Below, piece after piece: positions 1 to 5,346 of a stretch of DNA of 6,426 nt. The translations under genes were made by a program, and so were the position numbers. Positions within the stretch are counted from its first letter, which is position 1, and the number at the start of each line of letters is the position of its first letter. Source of the stretch: a bacterium Ga0077546. Lineage in GTDB: Bacteria > Cyanobacteriota > Vampirovibrionia > Obscuribacterales > Obscuribacteraceae. Location: the NCBI GenBank assembly GCA_001464165.1, contig LNEX01000343.1, forward strand, positions 1 through 6,426, given 5' to 3'. The notes below the pieces were generated by a model. The model did not search any database, was not told where the DNA came from, and saw only the letters and a program-made list of their open reading frames with translations.

Positions 1-1
1 T

Positions 2-649
2 GTCGGTGTGCTCGTTATGTGTATTTCTCTTGGTGGTTGGTTTGCTTATACTAAGTACCTAGAGCTGAAAAAGGAAAGTGAGTACCAGCTTGGTCAGAAT
101 CGTGAAGAACGGGTGATTTTAGAGAAGCGTCTTGAAGAAGTTAAGCGCAGAGAAGCCACTCTGAATAAGATGGTTGAAGACAAGATCAATAGAGCTAGTG
201 CCTCCGGTGGCTCTGGCTTGTCTCAAACTTCTGCTAAAAAGGCTTTTGCTAACCCGTTCCCAGAGTCAGAGACGAAGAGCAATGATCCATTTGCCACTTT
301 TGGTAGTGGCATAGCTAATTTCCGCTTCCCTGGCCTGGGTTCAAAGCCTCCTCTGAATCAAAGTTTCGGCAGCTACGCCAATCGCCCAAGTGGACAACAA
401 GGCGCTCAACCTGCGGGAAGCCAGTATGGGGCAACCCATGGCGCCTATAATTCTAATTCTGGTTCGACTTTTAGTTCTGGCCCGACAGTGCTCAAATACG
501 ACCCGTACAAACAGGCGGTTTCAAATGTGGCCTCTGCCTCCGGATCGCGTAATAGCCTCGGTGGCGATACGCCAATGGAGGATAGAGATGAGAGTCAACT
601 TACCGATCCCGATGGTTTAGCTCCCCTTGAAGAAGATACGCAGCGCTGA
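2..649 (+). CDS. Membrane-anchored coiled-coil protein with disordered tail (5'-partial, function unknown)
   Basis: The reading frame is open to the left edge, so the true start lies outside; a GTG at 8 is only an internal candidate. About 215 residues are visible. The first ~16 (VGVLVMCISLGGWFAY) are hydrophobic and look like the end of a transmembrane helix or uncleaved signal anchor. Next comes a highly charged Lys/Glu/Arg stretch of about 45 residues (roughly visible residues 20-64) with leucines spaced as in a coiled coil. The remaining ~150 residues are rich in Ser, Gly, Asn, Gln, Pro and Ala, with no recognisable fold and an acidic C-terminus (EDRDESQLTD, LEEDTQR). I infer a single-pass membrane protein with a helical stalk and a disordered tail. 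I do not recognise a family. The stop at 647-649 is followed by no terminator-like hairpin. The gene is well separated from the acyltransferase downstream and probably belongs to another transcription unit. Confidence 0.75.
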   Translation, partial: VGVLVMCISLGGWFAYTKYLELKKESEYQLGQNREERVILEKRLEEVKRREATLNKMVEDKINRASASGGSGLSQTSAKKAFANPFPESETKSNDPFATFGSGIANFRFPGLGSKPPLNQSFGSYANRPSGQQGAQPAGSQYGATHGAYNSNSGSTFSSGPTVLKYDPYKQAVSNVASASGSRNSLGGDTPMEDRDESQLTDPDGLAPLEEDTQR

Positions 650-739
650 ATTTAGATTAATTTAGGTAAAACTAGCAGCAGAGGTGCCTATTTTTGGCAT
701 TGTCTCAGTAGGTTTTCTGTAAATCAACTATGAGGTTAG

Positions 740-768
740 TTCTCGAAAGCCAAGAGGTAGCCTATAAT
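740..768 (+). promoter_or_regulatory. Candidate sigma70-type promoter for the acyltransferase gene
   Basis: A perfect TATAAT lies at 763-768. At 17-bp spacing the -35 position is TTCTCG (740-745), a weak match (3 of 6 to TTGACA), so an activator may be needed if this is real. Transcription would begin near 775 and give a leader of about 87 bases before the ATG at 862. It is the best promoter candidate in the 212-base gap 650-861, which otherwise holds only inverted repeats and no credible gene. Confidence 0.45.
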
Positions 769-802
769 GAATATAGTTGCTCACCCTACCTCAACTGTAG
801 GG
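754..802 (+). repeat. Two overlapping inverted repeats around the candidate promoter and leader
   Basis: GAGGTAG (754-760) and CTACCTC (786-792) form a perfect 7-bp inverted repeat that brackets the TATAAT. CCCTAC (784-789) and GTAGGG (797-802) form a second perfect 6-bp repeat with a 7-base loop, inside the predicted leader. The arms overlap at 786-789, so the two pairings exclude each other. No run of T follows, so this is not a standard terminator. A protein-binding site or a leader hairpin is possible; chance is not excluded for arms this short. Confidence 0.35.
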
Positions 803-861
803 AACATTGATCACCAAAACTTGTCTTAAAGTCTATCTCTGCTTTTCTGACGGAAGAAATA

Positions 862-1713
862 ATGGACAAACAAAATAGTAAAGGCGGCTTCTCGCTATCT
901 TCCCTTCCCCGCCCTCGCTGGAATGTGGTCGATATGATCACCTTCATTGGCAAGTCTTCTGTTCCAACTTATTTGTTTATCGATGTCGATATGACATGGG
1001 TGGAAGAAATGAGAGCACAGTTGAAGTCTATGGGTTCAAAAGTGACAGTCACAGCCATACTGCTGAAGGCCATTGCCATTGCTCAGCGGGCTCACCCAGA
1101 TAGCCGCACGGCTTCTCTCCCTTGGGGGCGCACCGTTACCTTTAACGACATTGTTGCTGGCTTTACGGTCGAAAGATTTATTGGTGAACAGCCAGCTGTA
1201 TTTTTCGGTGCTATCAAAAATCCAGATACTAAGTCGGTTGAAGAAATCGCATCTGAATTGAAACAATATTCTGAAGCCGAAATGGATGCCATTGAGCATC
1301 TTGACCGTCAAAACAATTTCAATAATATGCCTTGGTTGTTCCGTCGCATTATTCTTTGGTTAGGTCTTCGTTATCCTGCTGTGCGCCTAAAATATCTTGG
1401 GGCAACTTTTGGGATGAGTTCTATTGGTAAGTGGGGCGCTAAGGCTTTGATTCCGCCTTGTGTTTCAACTTCAACATTCGGTATTGGCGAGATAGAACAG
1501 AGAGCTGTTGTTCGCGATGGCAAAATTGTGGTTCGTCCGATGATGACGATTACTCTAAACTTCGATCATCGCATCATAGATGGCGGCCCAGCTGCTCGTT
1601 TTGTTGGCGATGTAAAACGCCTGCTTGAGGGCGGCCTCGAAAATTATATACAAATGGACACCACTGAACTGAATAGCAAAAAGCTCAGTCTCGATACAGC
1701 TTTAACTAGCTAG
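862..1713 (+). CDS. Stand-alone 2-oxoacid dehydrogenase-type (E2) acyltransferase catalytic domain protein
   Basis: This 283-residue protein resembles the catalytic domain of dihydrolipoamide acyltransferases, the E2 component that moves an acyl group from lipoamide to CoA. The C-terminal half is the clearest part. It has SSIG (186-189), the equivalent of the family's ISNLG, then GEIEQRAVVRDGKIVVRP (209-226), then DHRIIDGG (235-242). The last is the HxxxDG active-site motif, with His236 as general base and Asp240. The N-terminal part has the typical strand-helix pattern (VPTYLFIDVDMTWVEEMRAQL). There is no lipoyl domain and no peripheral-subunit-binding domain; the protein starts almost directly with the catalytic fold. 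A region around 155-180 is unusually hydrophobic and basic (PWLFRRIILWLGLRYPAV) and could touch a membrane or a partner. ATG at 862 is preceded by GGAAG at 852-856. No E1, E3 or lipoylation gene is nearby, so the acyl donor is unknown. Chloramphenicol acetyltransferase shares the HxxxDG motif but fits the rest less well. Confidence 0.85.
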   Translation: MDKQNSKGGFSLSSLPRPRWNVVDMITFIGKSSVPTYLFIDVDMTWVEEMRAQLKSMGSKVTVTAILLKAIAIAQRAHPDSRTASLPWGRTVTFNDIVAGFTVERFIGEQPAVFFGAIKNPDTKSVEEIASELKQYSEAEMDAIEHLDRQNNFNNMPWLFRRIILWLGLRYPAVRLKYLGATFGMSSIGKWGAKALIPPCVSTSTFGIGEIEQRAVVRDGKIVVRPMMTITLNFDHRIIDGGPAARFVGDVKRLLEGGLENYIQMDTTELNSKKLSLDTALTS

Positions 1714-1728
1714 TAAAAAGTAGATAAG

Positions 1729-2739
1729 TTAGTCTTGCTTTTTCTGAAATTTTTCGATTAGCTCTCGAATAGCTGGGATAGCGCTACGTGCTGCCATTTC
1801 ACCTGCCTCGACTGCTCGTTTGGCTTCGCTCGATTTAGTCGATACCATGCCAATGCCATCTACATTTGGGCGAATGACACAGTCTGCTTGAGCTAGTTGG
1901 TCGGCATCTACTTTTTTGAAGTGCAGGGTAATAACTCGGTGGCTAACGCTGCCAATTTTATGAAAGTCTTTCTCTGTCACTGCACCAAGTGATTCGTCCA
2001 CACTTACAGCAATAACAATGTCGGCTCCTAGCGCTTTTGCTTCAGTTACTGGAATGTTTACGAGTACGCCGCCATCAACAAAGAGACCTTCATGGATGCC
2101 GTCTGATAGTTTTACTGGTTTGCGCAATGCGGGAATAGCTGCACTTGCTTGCAATGCTTTACCGAGGTTTCCTTTTGATAAAGTCACAGTCTTACCGTCA
2201 AGTAGATTGACTGCTACTGCGCCAAAGGGAACTTTTAAATCTTCAATGTTGCGTTCGGTTTCTGGTACTTGTTTATTTAGGTAAGTGGCAAATTTTTTAC
2301 CGCGATAGAGGCCATCGTATGGTTCGATACCAACCAATCTTGGCGTATAAAACAAAGGAATGATGAGCATGCGCAGCTTTAGAGGGATGGTCAAATAAGC
2401 AGTCATCAGCTTTTTTTCTGTGAATTGCTCTTCGATATGTTTTGGCGTTACTCCGGCACTGTAGAGCCCGCCGACTACTGCTCCCATACCGCTTCCTACC
2501 AGCACATCAACTGGTATGCCTTCGTCGTCTAATACTTTTAGCACACCAACACAAGCCGCTGAGCGCATGCCGCCGCCGCCAAGGGCGATGCCTATTTTAG
2601 GACGTGCTTTAGTGATTTTTCCGCTAAGCTCACCGGCATATACAAGAGGGCATGCTTGAATGAGCATGCCCAAACTTATGTATGCGCCTACAAGTGTCTT
2701 TAGCACCATATCCATTGCATGCGAGCGGGAACGTTCCAT
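1729..2739 (-). CDS. Exported patatin-like phospholipase family protein lacking the nucleophilic serine
   Basis: This 336-residue protein belongs to the patatin/RssA-like family of serine acyl hydrolases. An N-terminal segment (about 11-35) is hydrophobic and ends LVYAGE, consistent with a signal peptide cleaved after VYA. The domain begins at 48 with KIGIALGGGGMRSAACVGVL: the glycine-rich oxyanion loop (54-57) and Arg59 are present. The nucleophile elbow reads VGSGMG (81-86), where the family has G-x-S-x-G, so residue 84, the expected serine, is glycine. Ser83 is one place off. The His often seen in the following AHxGVL motif is Cys63. The second half is normal: ASAAIPALRKPV (198-209), then DGG (222-224) with the dyad Asp222, then VNIPVTEAKALGADIVIAVSV (227-247). 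Length is usual for a one-domain member. Phospholipase activity is therefore doubtful; a binding role is possible. The start overlaps the upstream gene by 40 bases, with ATGs at 2715 and 2709 as alternatives. None of the three has a strong ribosome site, so translational coupling is likely. Confidence 0.87.
   Translation of the reverse strand: MERSRSHAMDMVLKTLVGAYISLGMLIQACPLVYAGELSGKITKARPKIGIALGGGGMRSAACVGVLKVLDDEGIPVDVLVGSGMGAVVGGLYSAGVTPKHIEEQFTEKKLMTAYLTIPLKLRMLIIPLFYTPRLVGIEPYDGLYRGKKFATYLNKQVPETERNIEDLKVPFGAVAVNLLDGKTVTLSKGNLGKALQASAAIPALRKPVKLSDGIHEGLFVDGGVLVNIPVTEAKALGADIVIAVSVDESLGAVTEKDFHKIGSVSHRVITLHFKKVDADQLAQADCVIRPNVDGIGMVSTKSSEAKRAVEAGEMAARSAIPAIRELIEKFQKKQD
2648..2671. repeat. 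Perfect 8-bp inverted repeat inside the patatin-like signal-peptide region
   Basis: GGGCATGC (2648-2655) and GCATGCCC (2664-2671) pair perfectly across an 8-base loop; six of the eight pairs are G-C. The hairpin lies 68-91 bases into the patatin-like coding sequence, in the codons of LGMLIQACP. Each arm contains the palindrome GCATGC, which is locally frequent. No T-run follows on either strand, so it is not a standard terminator. An mRNA structure near the overlapped start is possible; coding constraint or chance is the alternative. Confidence 0.5.
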
Positions 2740-3923
2740 CCCATCTTCGCTAGAGCCTCATCTAGGGTTATATTTTCGTCTTTGCATTTCTTTAGTGCAC
2801 TAGTTGCTTGATCGCAAGAAATGAACCCCTGAGTGTATAACGAATAGGTGCGCAAGGCCGTGTAGAGAACGGGCTCGCTCATGGCTCCGGTGGAGAGAAC
2901 TTTCTTACCTACTTTGATGGCACTCTTTTCTTTGACATCAACTACTTTTTCAATTTCAGATGAAGAAATCAATCCTGACTGCACTAAAAGGTCAGCTGGT
3001 AAGAATTCTTTTGGTTGCGCTTGAGCGGCTGAATAATTTTCGGCAATAGCTTGATATACAGATACACCGCGCGCTTTTACTTGCTTCAGTGCCTCGGCTG
3101 CCTGGAAGGCCTTAACAGTCGAATTTGCCACCATGTCTTGCAAAACAATTGCTGCTTCGAGCAGATCATGTGTGACTAATCCTTGTTCTAAGAGAATCTG
3201 TCCGAATTGTTTTTCTTTGACTAGTTCAATCTCAACGCATTCGAGCATGTCGCCGTCTGAAAGAAAACCGGCCATCAATACTAGTTCGCCGATTCGAACA
3301 GTCTGACCTGCTTTTTCAGAGTAGAGACCTAGTTCAAAGAGAGCTTGCTCTATGCTAATGCGTCTTCTTCCTACAGTGAGAAGCGCTTGGATAGCCTGAT
3401 CTTTAGTGACTTTGTTGTCGCGCACCAGAAGCTGAGCTGTGAGAGCGGCGTTCATCATCCAGCTCGATAAGTCACGGTTGAGAACGAGCACACGGCCCAT
3501 CTGCATGCCTGTATCTTTGGCTTTGATTACAGCTCGCCCCAATTGCTCTGGGTTAATTAAGTCTGCAGAAAGCAGTAGCTGGGTGAGAGGATTGGCAATG
3601 CTCTGCACTGTCTGCGTTTTTTTATGAACCGAATTGAGAACACCAATGGCGTCCTCCATGGTCATATTGTTCTGCCTGGCCAGTCTCAATGCCTTGAGCG
3701 CTAGGTCTACGGTGGCCTTGTCCGACCGCACCAACTCTTCTGCTTCTAGAACGACCTTCATGGTCGTCTCGCTGACAGTGTTGAGCATGGCCAGTGCGCG
3801 TGCAAGGGGCACGTTTAGGTTTTTAGCGGTAAGCAAAGCCTCATCAAGCTTGGGCTGTGAGACTATGCTAGCCCCTAACAACAGTGTAGGGAGGGCATCT
3901 GCGATTGCCTGTTTTTCTATCAT
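2700..3923 (-). CDS. Four-repeat MshEN/GspE-N-like protein, possible cyclic-di-GMP receptor
   Basis: The 407-residue protein is almost wholly made of four copies of a ~90-residue unit (about 11-98, 111-200, 209-296, 307-396). Each unit begins with two 24-residue helical motifs separated by five residues. In unit 3 these are 210-233 (RIGELVLMAGFLSDGDM...) and 239-262 (QFGQILLEQGLVTHDLLEAA...Q); in unit 2, 141-164 (QMGRVL...LTAQ). This is the layout of the MshEN domain at the N-terminus of MshE/GspE-type ATPases, which binds cyclic di-GMP. Each unit then has a third conserved segment (AxxALxxxKxxxxxIxxxxAL). Key ligand positions are mostly degenerate; only unit 3 keeps an RIG triplet, and units 2, 3 and 4 keep GxxxL-type glycines in motif 2. 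There is no ATPase, receiver or membrane segment and no signal peptide, so a cytoplasmic scaffold or sensor is inferred. AGGA precedes the ATG with a short 3-base spacer. The 3' end overlaps the patatin-like gene. Confidence 0.85.
   Translation of the reverse strand: MIEKQAIADALPTLLLGASIVSQPKLDEALLTAKNLNVPLARALAMLNTVSETTMKVVLEAEELVRSDKATVDLALKALRLARQNNMTMEDAIGVLNSVHKKTQTVQSIANPLTQLLLSADLINPEQLGRAVIKAKDTGMQMGRVLVLNRDLSSWMMNAALTAQLLVRDNKVTKDQAIQALLTVGRRRISIEQALFELGLYSEKAGQTVRIGELVLMAGFLSDGDMLECVEIELVKEKQFGQILLEQGLVTHDLLEAAIVLQDMVANSTVKAFQAAEALKQVKARGVSVYQAIAENYSAAQAQPKEFLPADLLVQSGLISSSEIEKVVDVKEKSAIKVGKKVLSTGAMSEPVLYTALRTYSLYTQGFISCDQATSALKKCKDENITLDEALAKMGWNVPARMQWIWC
2736..3893 (-). repeat. 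Four tandem ~90-residue protein repeats
   Basis: Units in coding order lie at 3630-3893, 3324-3593, 3036-3299 and 2736-3005, a period of about 98 residues including linkers. They align without gaps across the 24-5-24 core: leucine-rich LLLxA/G at motif positions 5-10, a hydrophobic residue at 17 and 21, then the five-residue spacer and the second motif. Similarity is at protein level only; the DNA copies have diverged, which points to old duplications. Unit 1 is the most degenerate and unit 3 the closest to the MshEN pattern. Confidence 0.75.
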
Positions 3924-3951
3924 GTATCCTGGTCTTTCGGGCGTTTTGGCT

Positions 3952-3981
3952 AGATAACTAAGTGGTCAAGGTGTGTTATCT
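3952..3981. repeat. 7-bp inverted repeat across the -10 region of the repeat-protein gene
   Basis: AGATAAC (3952-3958) and GTTATCT (3975-3981) are perfect complements with a 16-base spacer. The second arm covers the candidate -10 hexamer (3975-3980), so a dimeric regulator could bind here, but the arms are short and the match may be chance. Confidence 0.3.
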
Positions 3982-4002
3982 CTACCATACCAATTTAATC
4001 AA
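3975..4002 (-). promoter_or_regulatory. Candidate promoter for the repeat-protein/patatin pair
   Basis: Reading the - strand, TTGATT (4002-3997, 4 of 6 to the -35 consensus) is followed after 16 bases by GATAAC (3980-3975, 4 of 6 to the -10 consensus). Transcription would start near 3968, about 45 bases before the ATG at 3923. The 122-base gap after the DUF62 gene is the largest within the - strand cluster, which supports a separate promoter here. The -35 hexamer shares its first two bases with the adjacent palindrome. Confidence 0.4.
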
Positions 4003-4016
4003 CCGTTATAACGGTT
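4001..4016. promoter_or_regulatory. Perfect 16-bp palindrome, candidate operator
   Basis: AACCGTTATAACGGTT is fully self-complementary with no spacer, which is the form expected of a site for a dimeric transcription regulator. It abuts and overlaps by two bases the candidate -35 of the repeat-protein gene. Neither strand shows a T-run after it and there is no loop, so a terminator is unlikely. The regulator is unknown, and no second full copy was seen in the window. Confidence 0.5.
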
Positions 4017-4045
4017 TGTCATCGGATGATTAAGGGATTTCGCGA

Positions 4046-4849
4046 TTATGCTGGTTGAATTTTGATGGGCGACCCGGCTGGTGGGTGCGCGAATTCGTCA
4101 CTGGCGCTGCCGCCGCGCTTAAATATTTCCCAATAGCGCTTGTCGTGTCCAGAGCTACCAGGAGAAAAAGCTAAGTCTCCTTCCAATATATTGAAGCTTC
4201 CAGTTGCCACTGTTGCTGTACTGATATGGCCGGCGATGGTAATTTTCAATCTCGTTCCTGGTGTAAAGCTATCTAACTTAGCGTCTCCAGCACGTATTGT
4301 CGTTTTGATATTGCCGAAAGAGTCAACGTAGCCTACTACTTCTTTGGGCTGTTCTGGCACAACTTCAGCTATTGAAAGCTTGTGGTTAATAAACGAGAAG
4401 TCGCTTCTAGAGGCCTTACTTACAGCCAAAGGAAAATAATCTCTTGAGCGAAATTGACTACCTTGCTCTTCGACATTAGTGCTCCAGAGTTCTTGTATCT
4501 CACTGCGAACAAACGAAAGTGAATTGCCTGAATTAACAGCAAGCACCTGTACGCCATTTTTGAGCGTGGCAAAAAGCAAGCCTTCGCCTTCATTGTTTGG
4601 TCTTGCTTCTTTCTTATCTCTTCGTGGTGCAGTGTTGGCGAAGACCAGCATATTAGAGGGCCGGAGTTTACTGCCAGCAAGTGCTAACTGCGCTACGATG
4701 AAGCCGGTTGAGACTGTGTCGAAAGGATGCACCGAGGTGCTGTGTATGCGGGTGTCGTCGTGAAGCTTACAAGAAAGTGCTGCGATGATTTCAGCCCACG
4801 CCAAGTCGCCCTGGGCGTAGTCACAGACGAGGTGGATTAAAGAACTCAT
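4046..4849 (-). CDS. Divergent SAM hydroxide adenosyltransferase (DUF62, chlorinase/fluorinase superfamily) protein
   Basis: This 267-residue protein has the length and two-domain order of the SAM hydroxide adenosyltransferases, which split S-adenosylmethionine into adenosine and methionine. The N-terminus LIHLVCDYAQGD (4-15) matches the family's ITLLTDFGxxD, keeping Asp10. STSVHPFDTVSTGFIVAQLAL (37-57) matches the THxVxPxDV segment. The C-terminal domain has the signature YVDSFGNIKT (174-183), with Asp176 and Asn180 as in the YxDxFGNxxTN nucleoside-binding loop, and a GSSG near 231-234. The middle is unusual. The family's VVDPGVGxxRR reads FANTAPRRDKK (70-80), APDNG reads AVNSG (104-108), and FHGRDIFAP reads FRSRDYFPL (133-141). 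The Asp, Arg and His of the catalytic triad thus appear changed to Asn, Lys and Arg. SAM or adenosine binding may persist without the usual chemistry. ATG at 4849 has a good ribosome site, AAGGAAG at 4857-4863. Confidence 0.75.
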   Translation of the reverse strand: MSSLIHLVCDYAQGDLAWAEIIAALSCKLHDDTRIHSTSVHPFDTVSTGFIVAQLALAGSKLRPSNMLVFANTAPRRDKKEARPNNEGEGLLFATLKNGVQVLAVNSGNSLSFVRSEIQELWSTNVEEQGSQFRSRDYFPLAVSKASRSDFSFINHKLSIAEVVPEQPKEVVGYVDSFGNIKTTIRAGDAKLDSFTPGTRLKITIAGHISTATVATGSFNILEGDLAFSPGSSGHDKRYWEIFKRGGSASDEFAHPPAGSPIKIQPA

Positions 4850-4856
4850 TTATTCA

Positions 4857-4903
4857 CTTCCTTATTAAGGTCTCGATTACATTCTAGATGACGTTTTAGT
4901 CAA
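4857..4903 (-). promoter_or_regulatory. Strong candidate promoter and ribosome site for the DUF62 gene
   Basis: On the - strand TTGACT (4903-4898, 5 of 6) is followed after 16 bases by TGTAAT (4881-4876, 5 of 6), and the ribosome site AAGGAAG follows at 4863-4857. This is the best promoter match in the window. It fills the 60-base gap directly after the response-regulator stop codon and would give a leader of only about 20 bases. The DUF62 gene can therefore be expressed separately from the two signalling genes upstream. Confidence 0.55.
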
Positions 4904-4909
4904 GTTTGT

Positions 4910-5278
4910 CTATGTCTTCTTTGGCTCTAATGTTTCTCGGATTGCGACTGATAATTCCTGCAGGCGAAAGGGCTTTTTTAGAAACTTTGTAGCACCAGCT
5001 GCCATACCAGCTTGACGGGCTTCATCAGAATCACGACCAGAGAACATCAGTACTGGTGTTGTGCCACCGTTGGCTCTGTAGCGCTTGAGCACATCAATAC
5101 CGTCGATATCTGGTAAATACCAATCGAGTACTATTAAATCAAATTGACTATTACTAAGTTGCTCCAATGCCTCTGGTCCAGTTATGGCAATTTCTACAGT
5201 GTGGTTTTCAAAAATAAGCCAATCTTGCACAGTCTCGCGCAAGTTCTCGTCATCTTCAACTACCAGCAGTTTCGCCAT
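4910..5278 (-). CDS. Single-domain response regulator (CheY-like receiver)
   Basis: The protein is a lone receiver domain of 122 residues with no output domain. All the phosphorylation residues are visible: acidic pair Asp9/Asp10 in LLVVEDDENL, phospho-acceptor Asp52 in IVLDWYLPDIDG, Ser80 in LMFSGRD in place of the usual Thr, the aromatic switch position Phe99, and Lys102 in LKKPF. It probably receives phosphate from a histidine kinase and acts by protein contact, as CheY or Spo0F-type proteins do. No kinase lies in the window. The longer reading from TTG at 5314 adds twelve residues that precede the canonical MAKLLVVEDD start and has no ribosome site, so ATG at 5278 is preferred; GAGAT just upstream is a weak ribosome site. 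It lies 68 bases after the GGDEF gene and may share its transcript. Confidence 0.92.
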   Translation of the reverse strand: MAKLLVVEDDENLRETVQDWLIFENHTVEIAITGPEALEQLSNSQFDLIVLDWYLPDIDGIDVLKRYRANGGTTPVLMFSGRDSDEARQAGMAAGATKFLKKPFRLQELSVAIRETLEPKKT

Positions 5279-5324
5279 CCTATCTCTGTCACCATACTGA
5301 TTGTGCCCAGCCAATATCTTTATT

Positions 5325-5339
5325 AGTCTTCACAAGACT
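5325..5339. repeat. Short inverted repeat between the GGDEF and response-regulator genes
   Basis: AGTCTT (5325-5330) and AAGACT (5334-5339) are perfect complements around a 3-base loop, just after the GGDEF stop codon. The stem has only two G-C pairs and no T-run follows on the - strand, so it would be a poor terminator. Read-through from the GGDEF gene is therefore plausible. Confidence 0.3.
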
Positions 5340-5346
5340 TAGGTTC

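Noticed and set aside
250..300. NPF and DPF tripeptides in the disordered tail, resembling eukaryotic endocytic adaptor motifs
   Set aside because: Such tripeptides are common by chance in Pro/Phe/Asn-rich disordered sequence, and there is no sign of host-targeted secretion in the window.
684..700. Possible terminator hairpin TGCC/GGCA after the first gene
   Set aside because: Only four paired bases, a T-rich loop and no following T-run; too weak for an intrinsic terminator.
730..810. 26-codon ORF starting ATGAGGTTAG in the gap before the acyltransferase
   Set aside because: It has no ribosome site, an unremarkable composition, and overlaps the candidate promoter and inverted repeats; nothing supports translation.
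1705..1743. ACTAGCTAGT palindrome and AAAAAG/CTTTTT pairing in the convergent gap as a bidirectional terminator
   Set aside because: The first has no loop and overlaps the stop codon; the second is an A-T-rich 6-bp stem with a long loop. Neither is a convincing terminator.
3634..3957. 107-residue + strand frame opposite the repeat-protein gene
   Set aside because: It is antisense to a clearly repeat-structured coding frame and its protein has low-complexity Ser/Ala composition typical of a shadow frame.
4479..4763. 94-residue + strand frame opposite the DUF62 gene
   Set aside because: The opposite strand carries family motifs over the same bases; this frame shows no domain and no ribosome site.
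5279..5314. TTG start extending the response regulator by twelve residues
   Set aside because: The ATG at 5278 gives the canonical receiver N-terminus (MAKLLVVEDD), and the extension has no ribosome site or family similarity.
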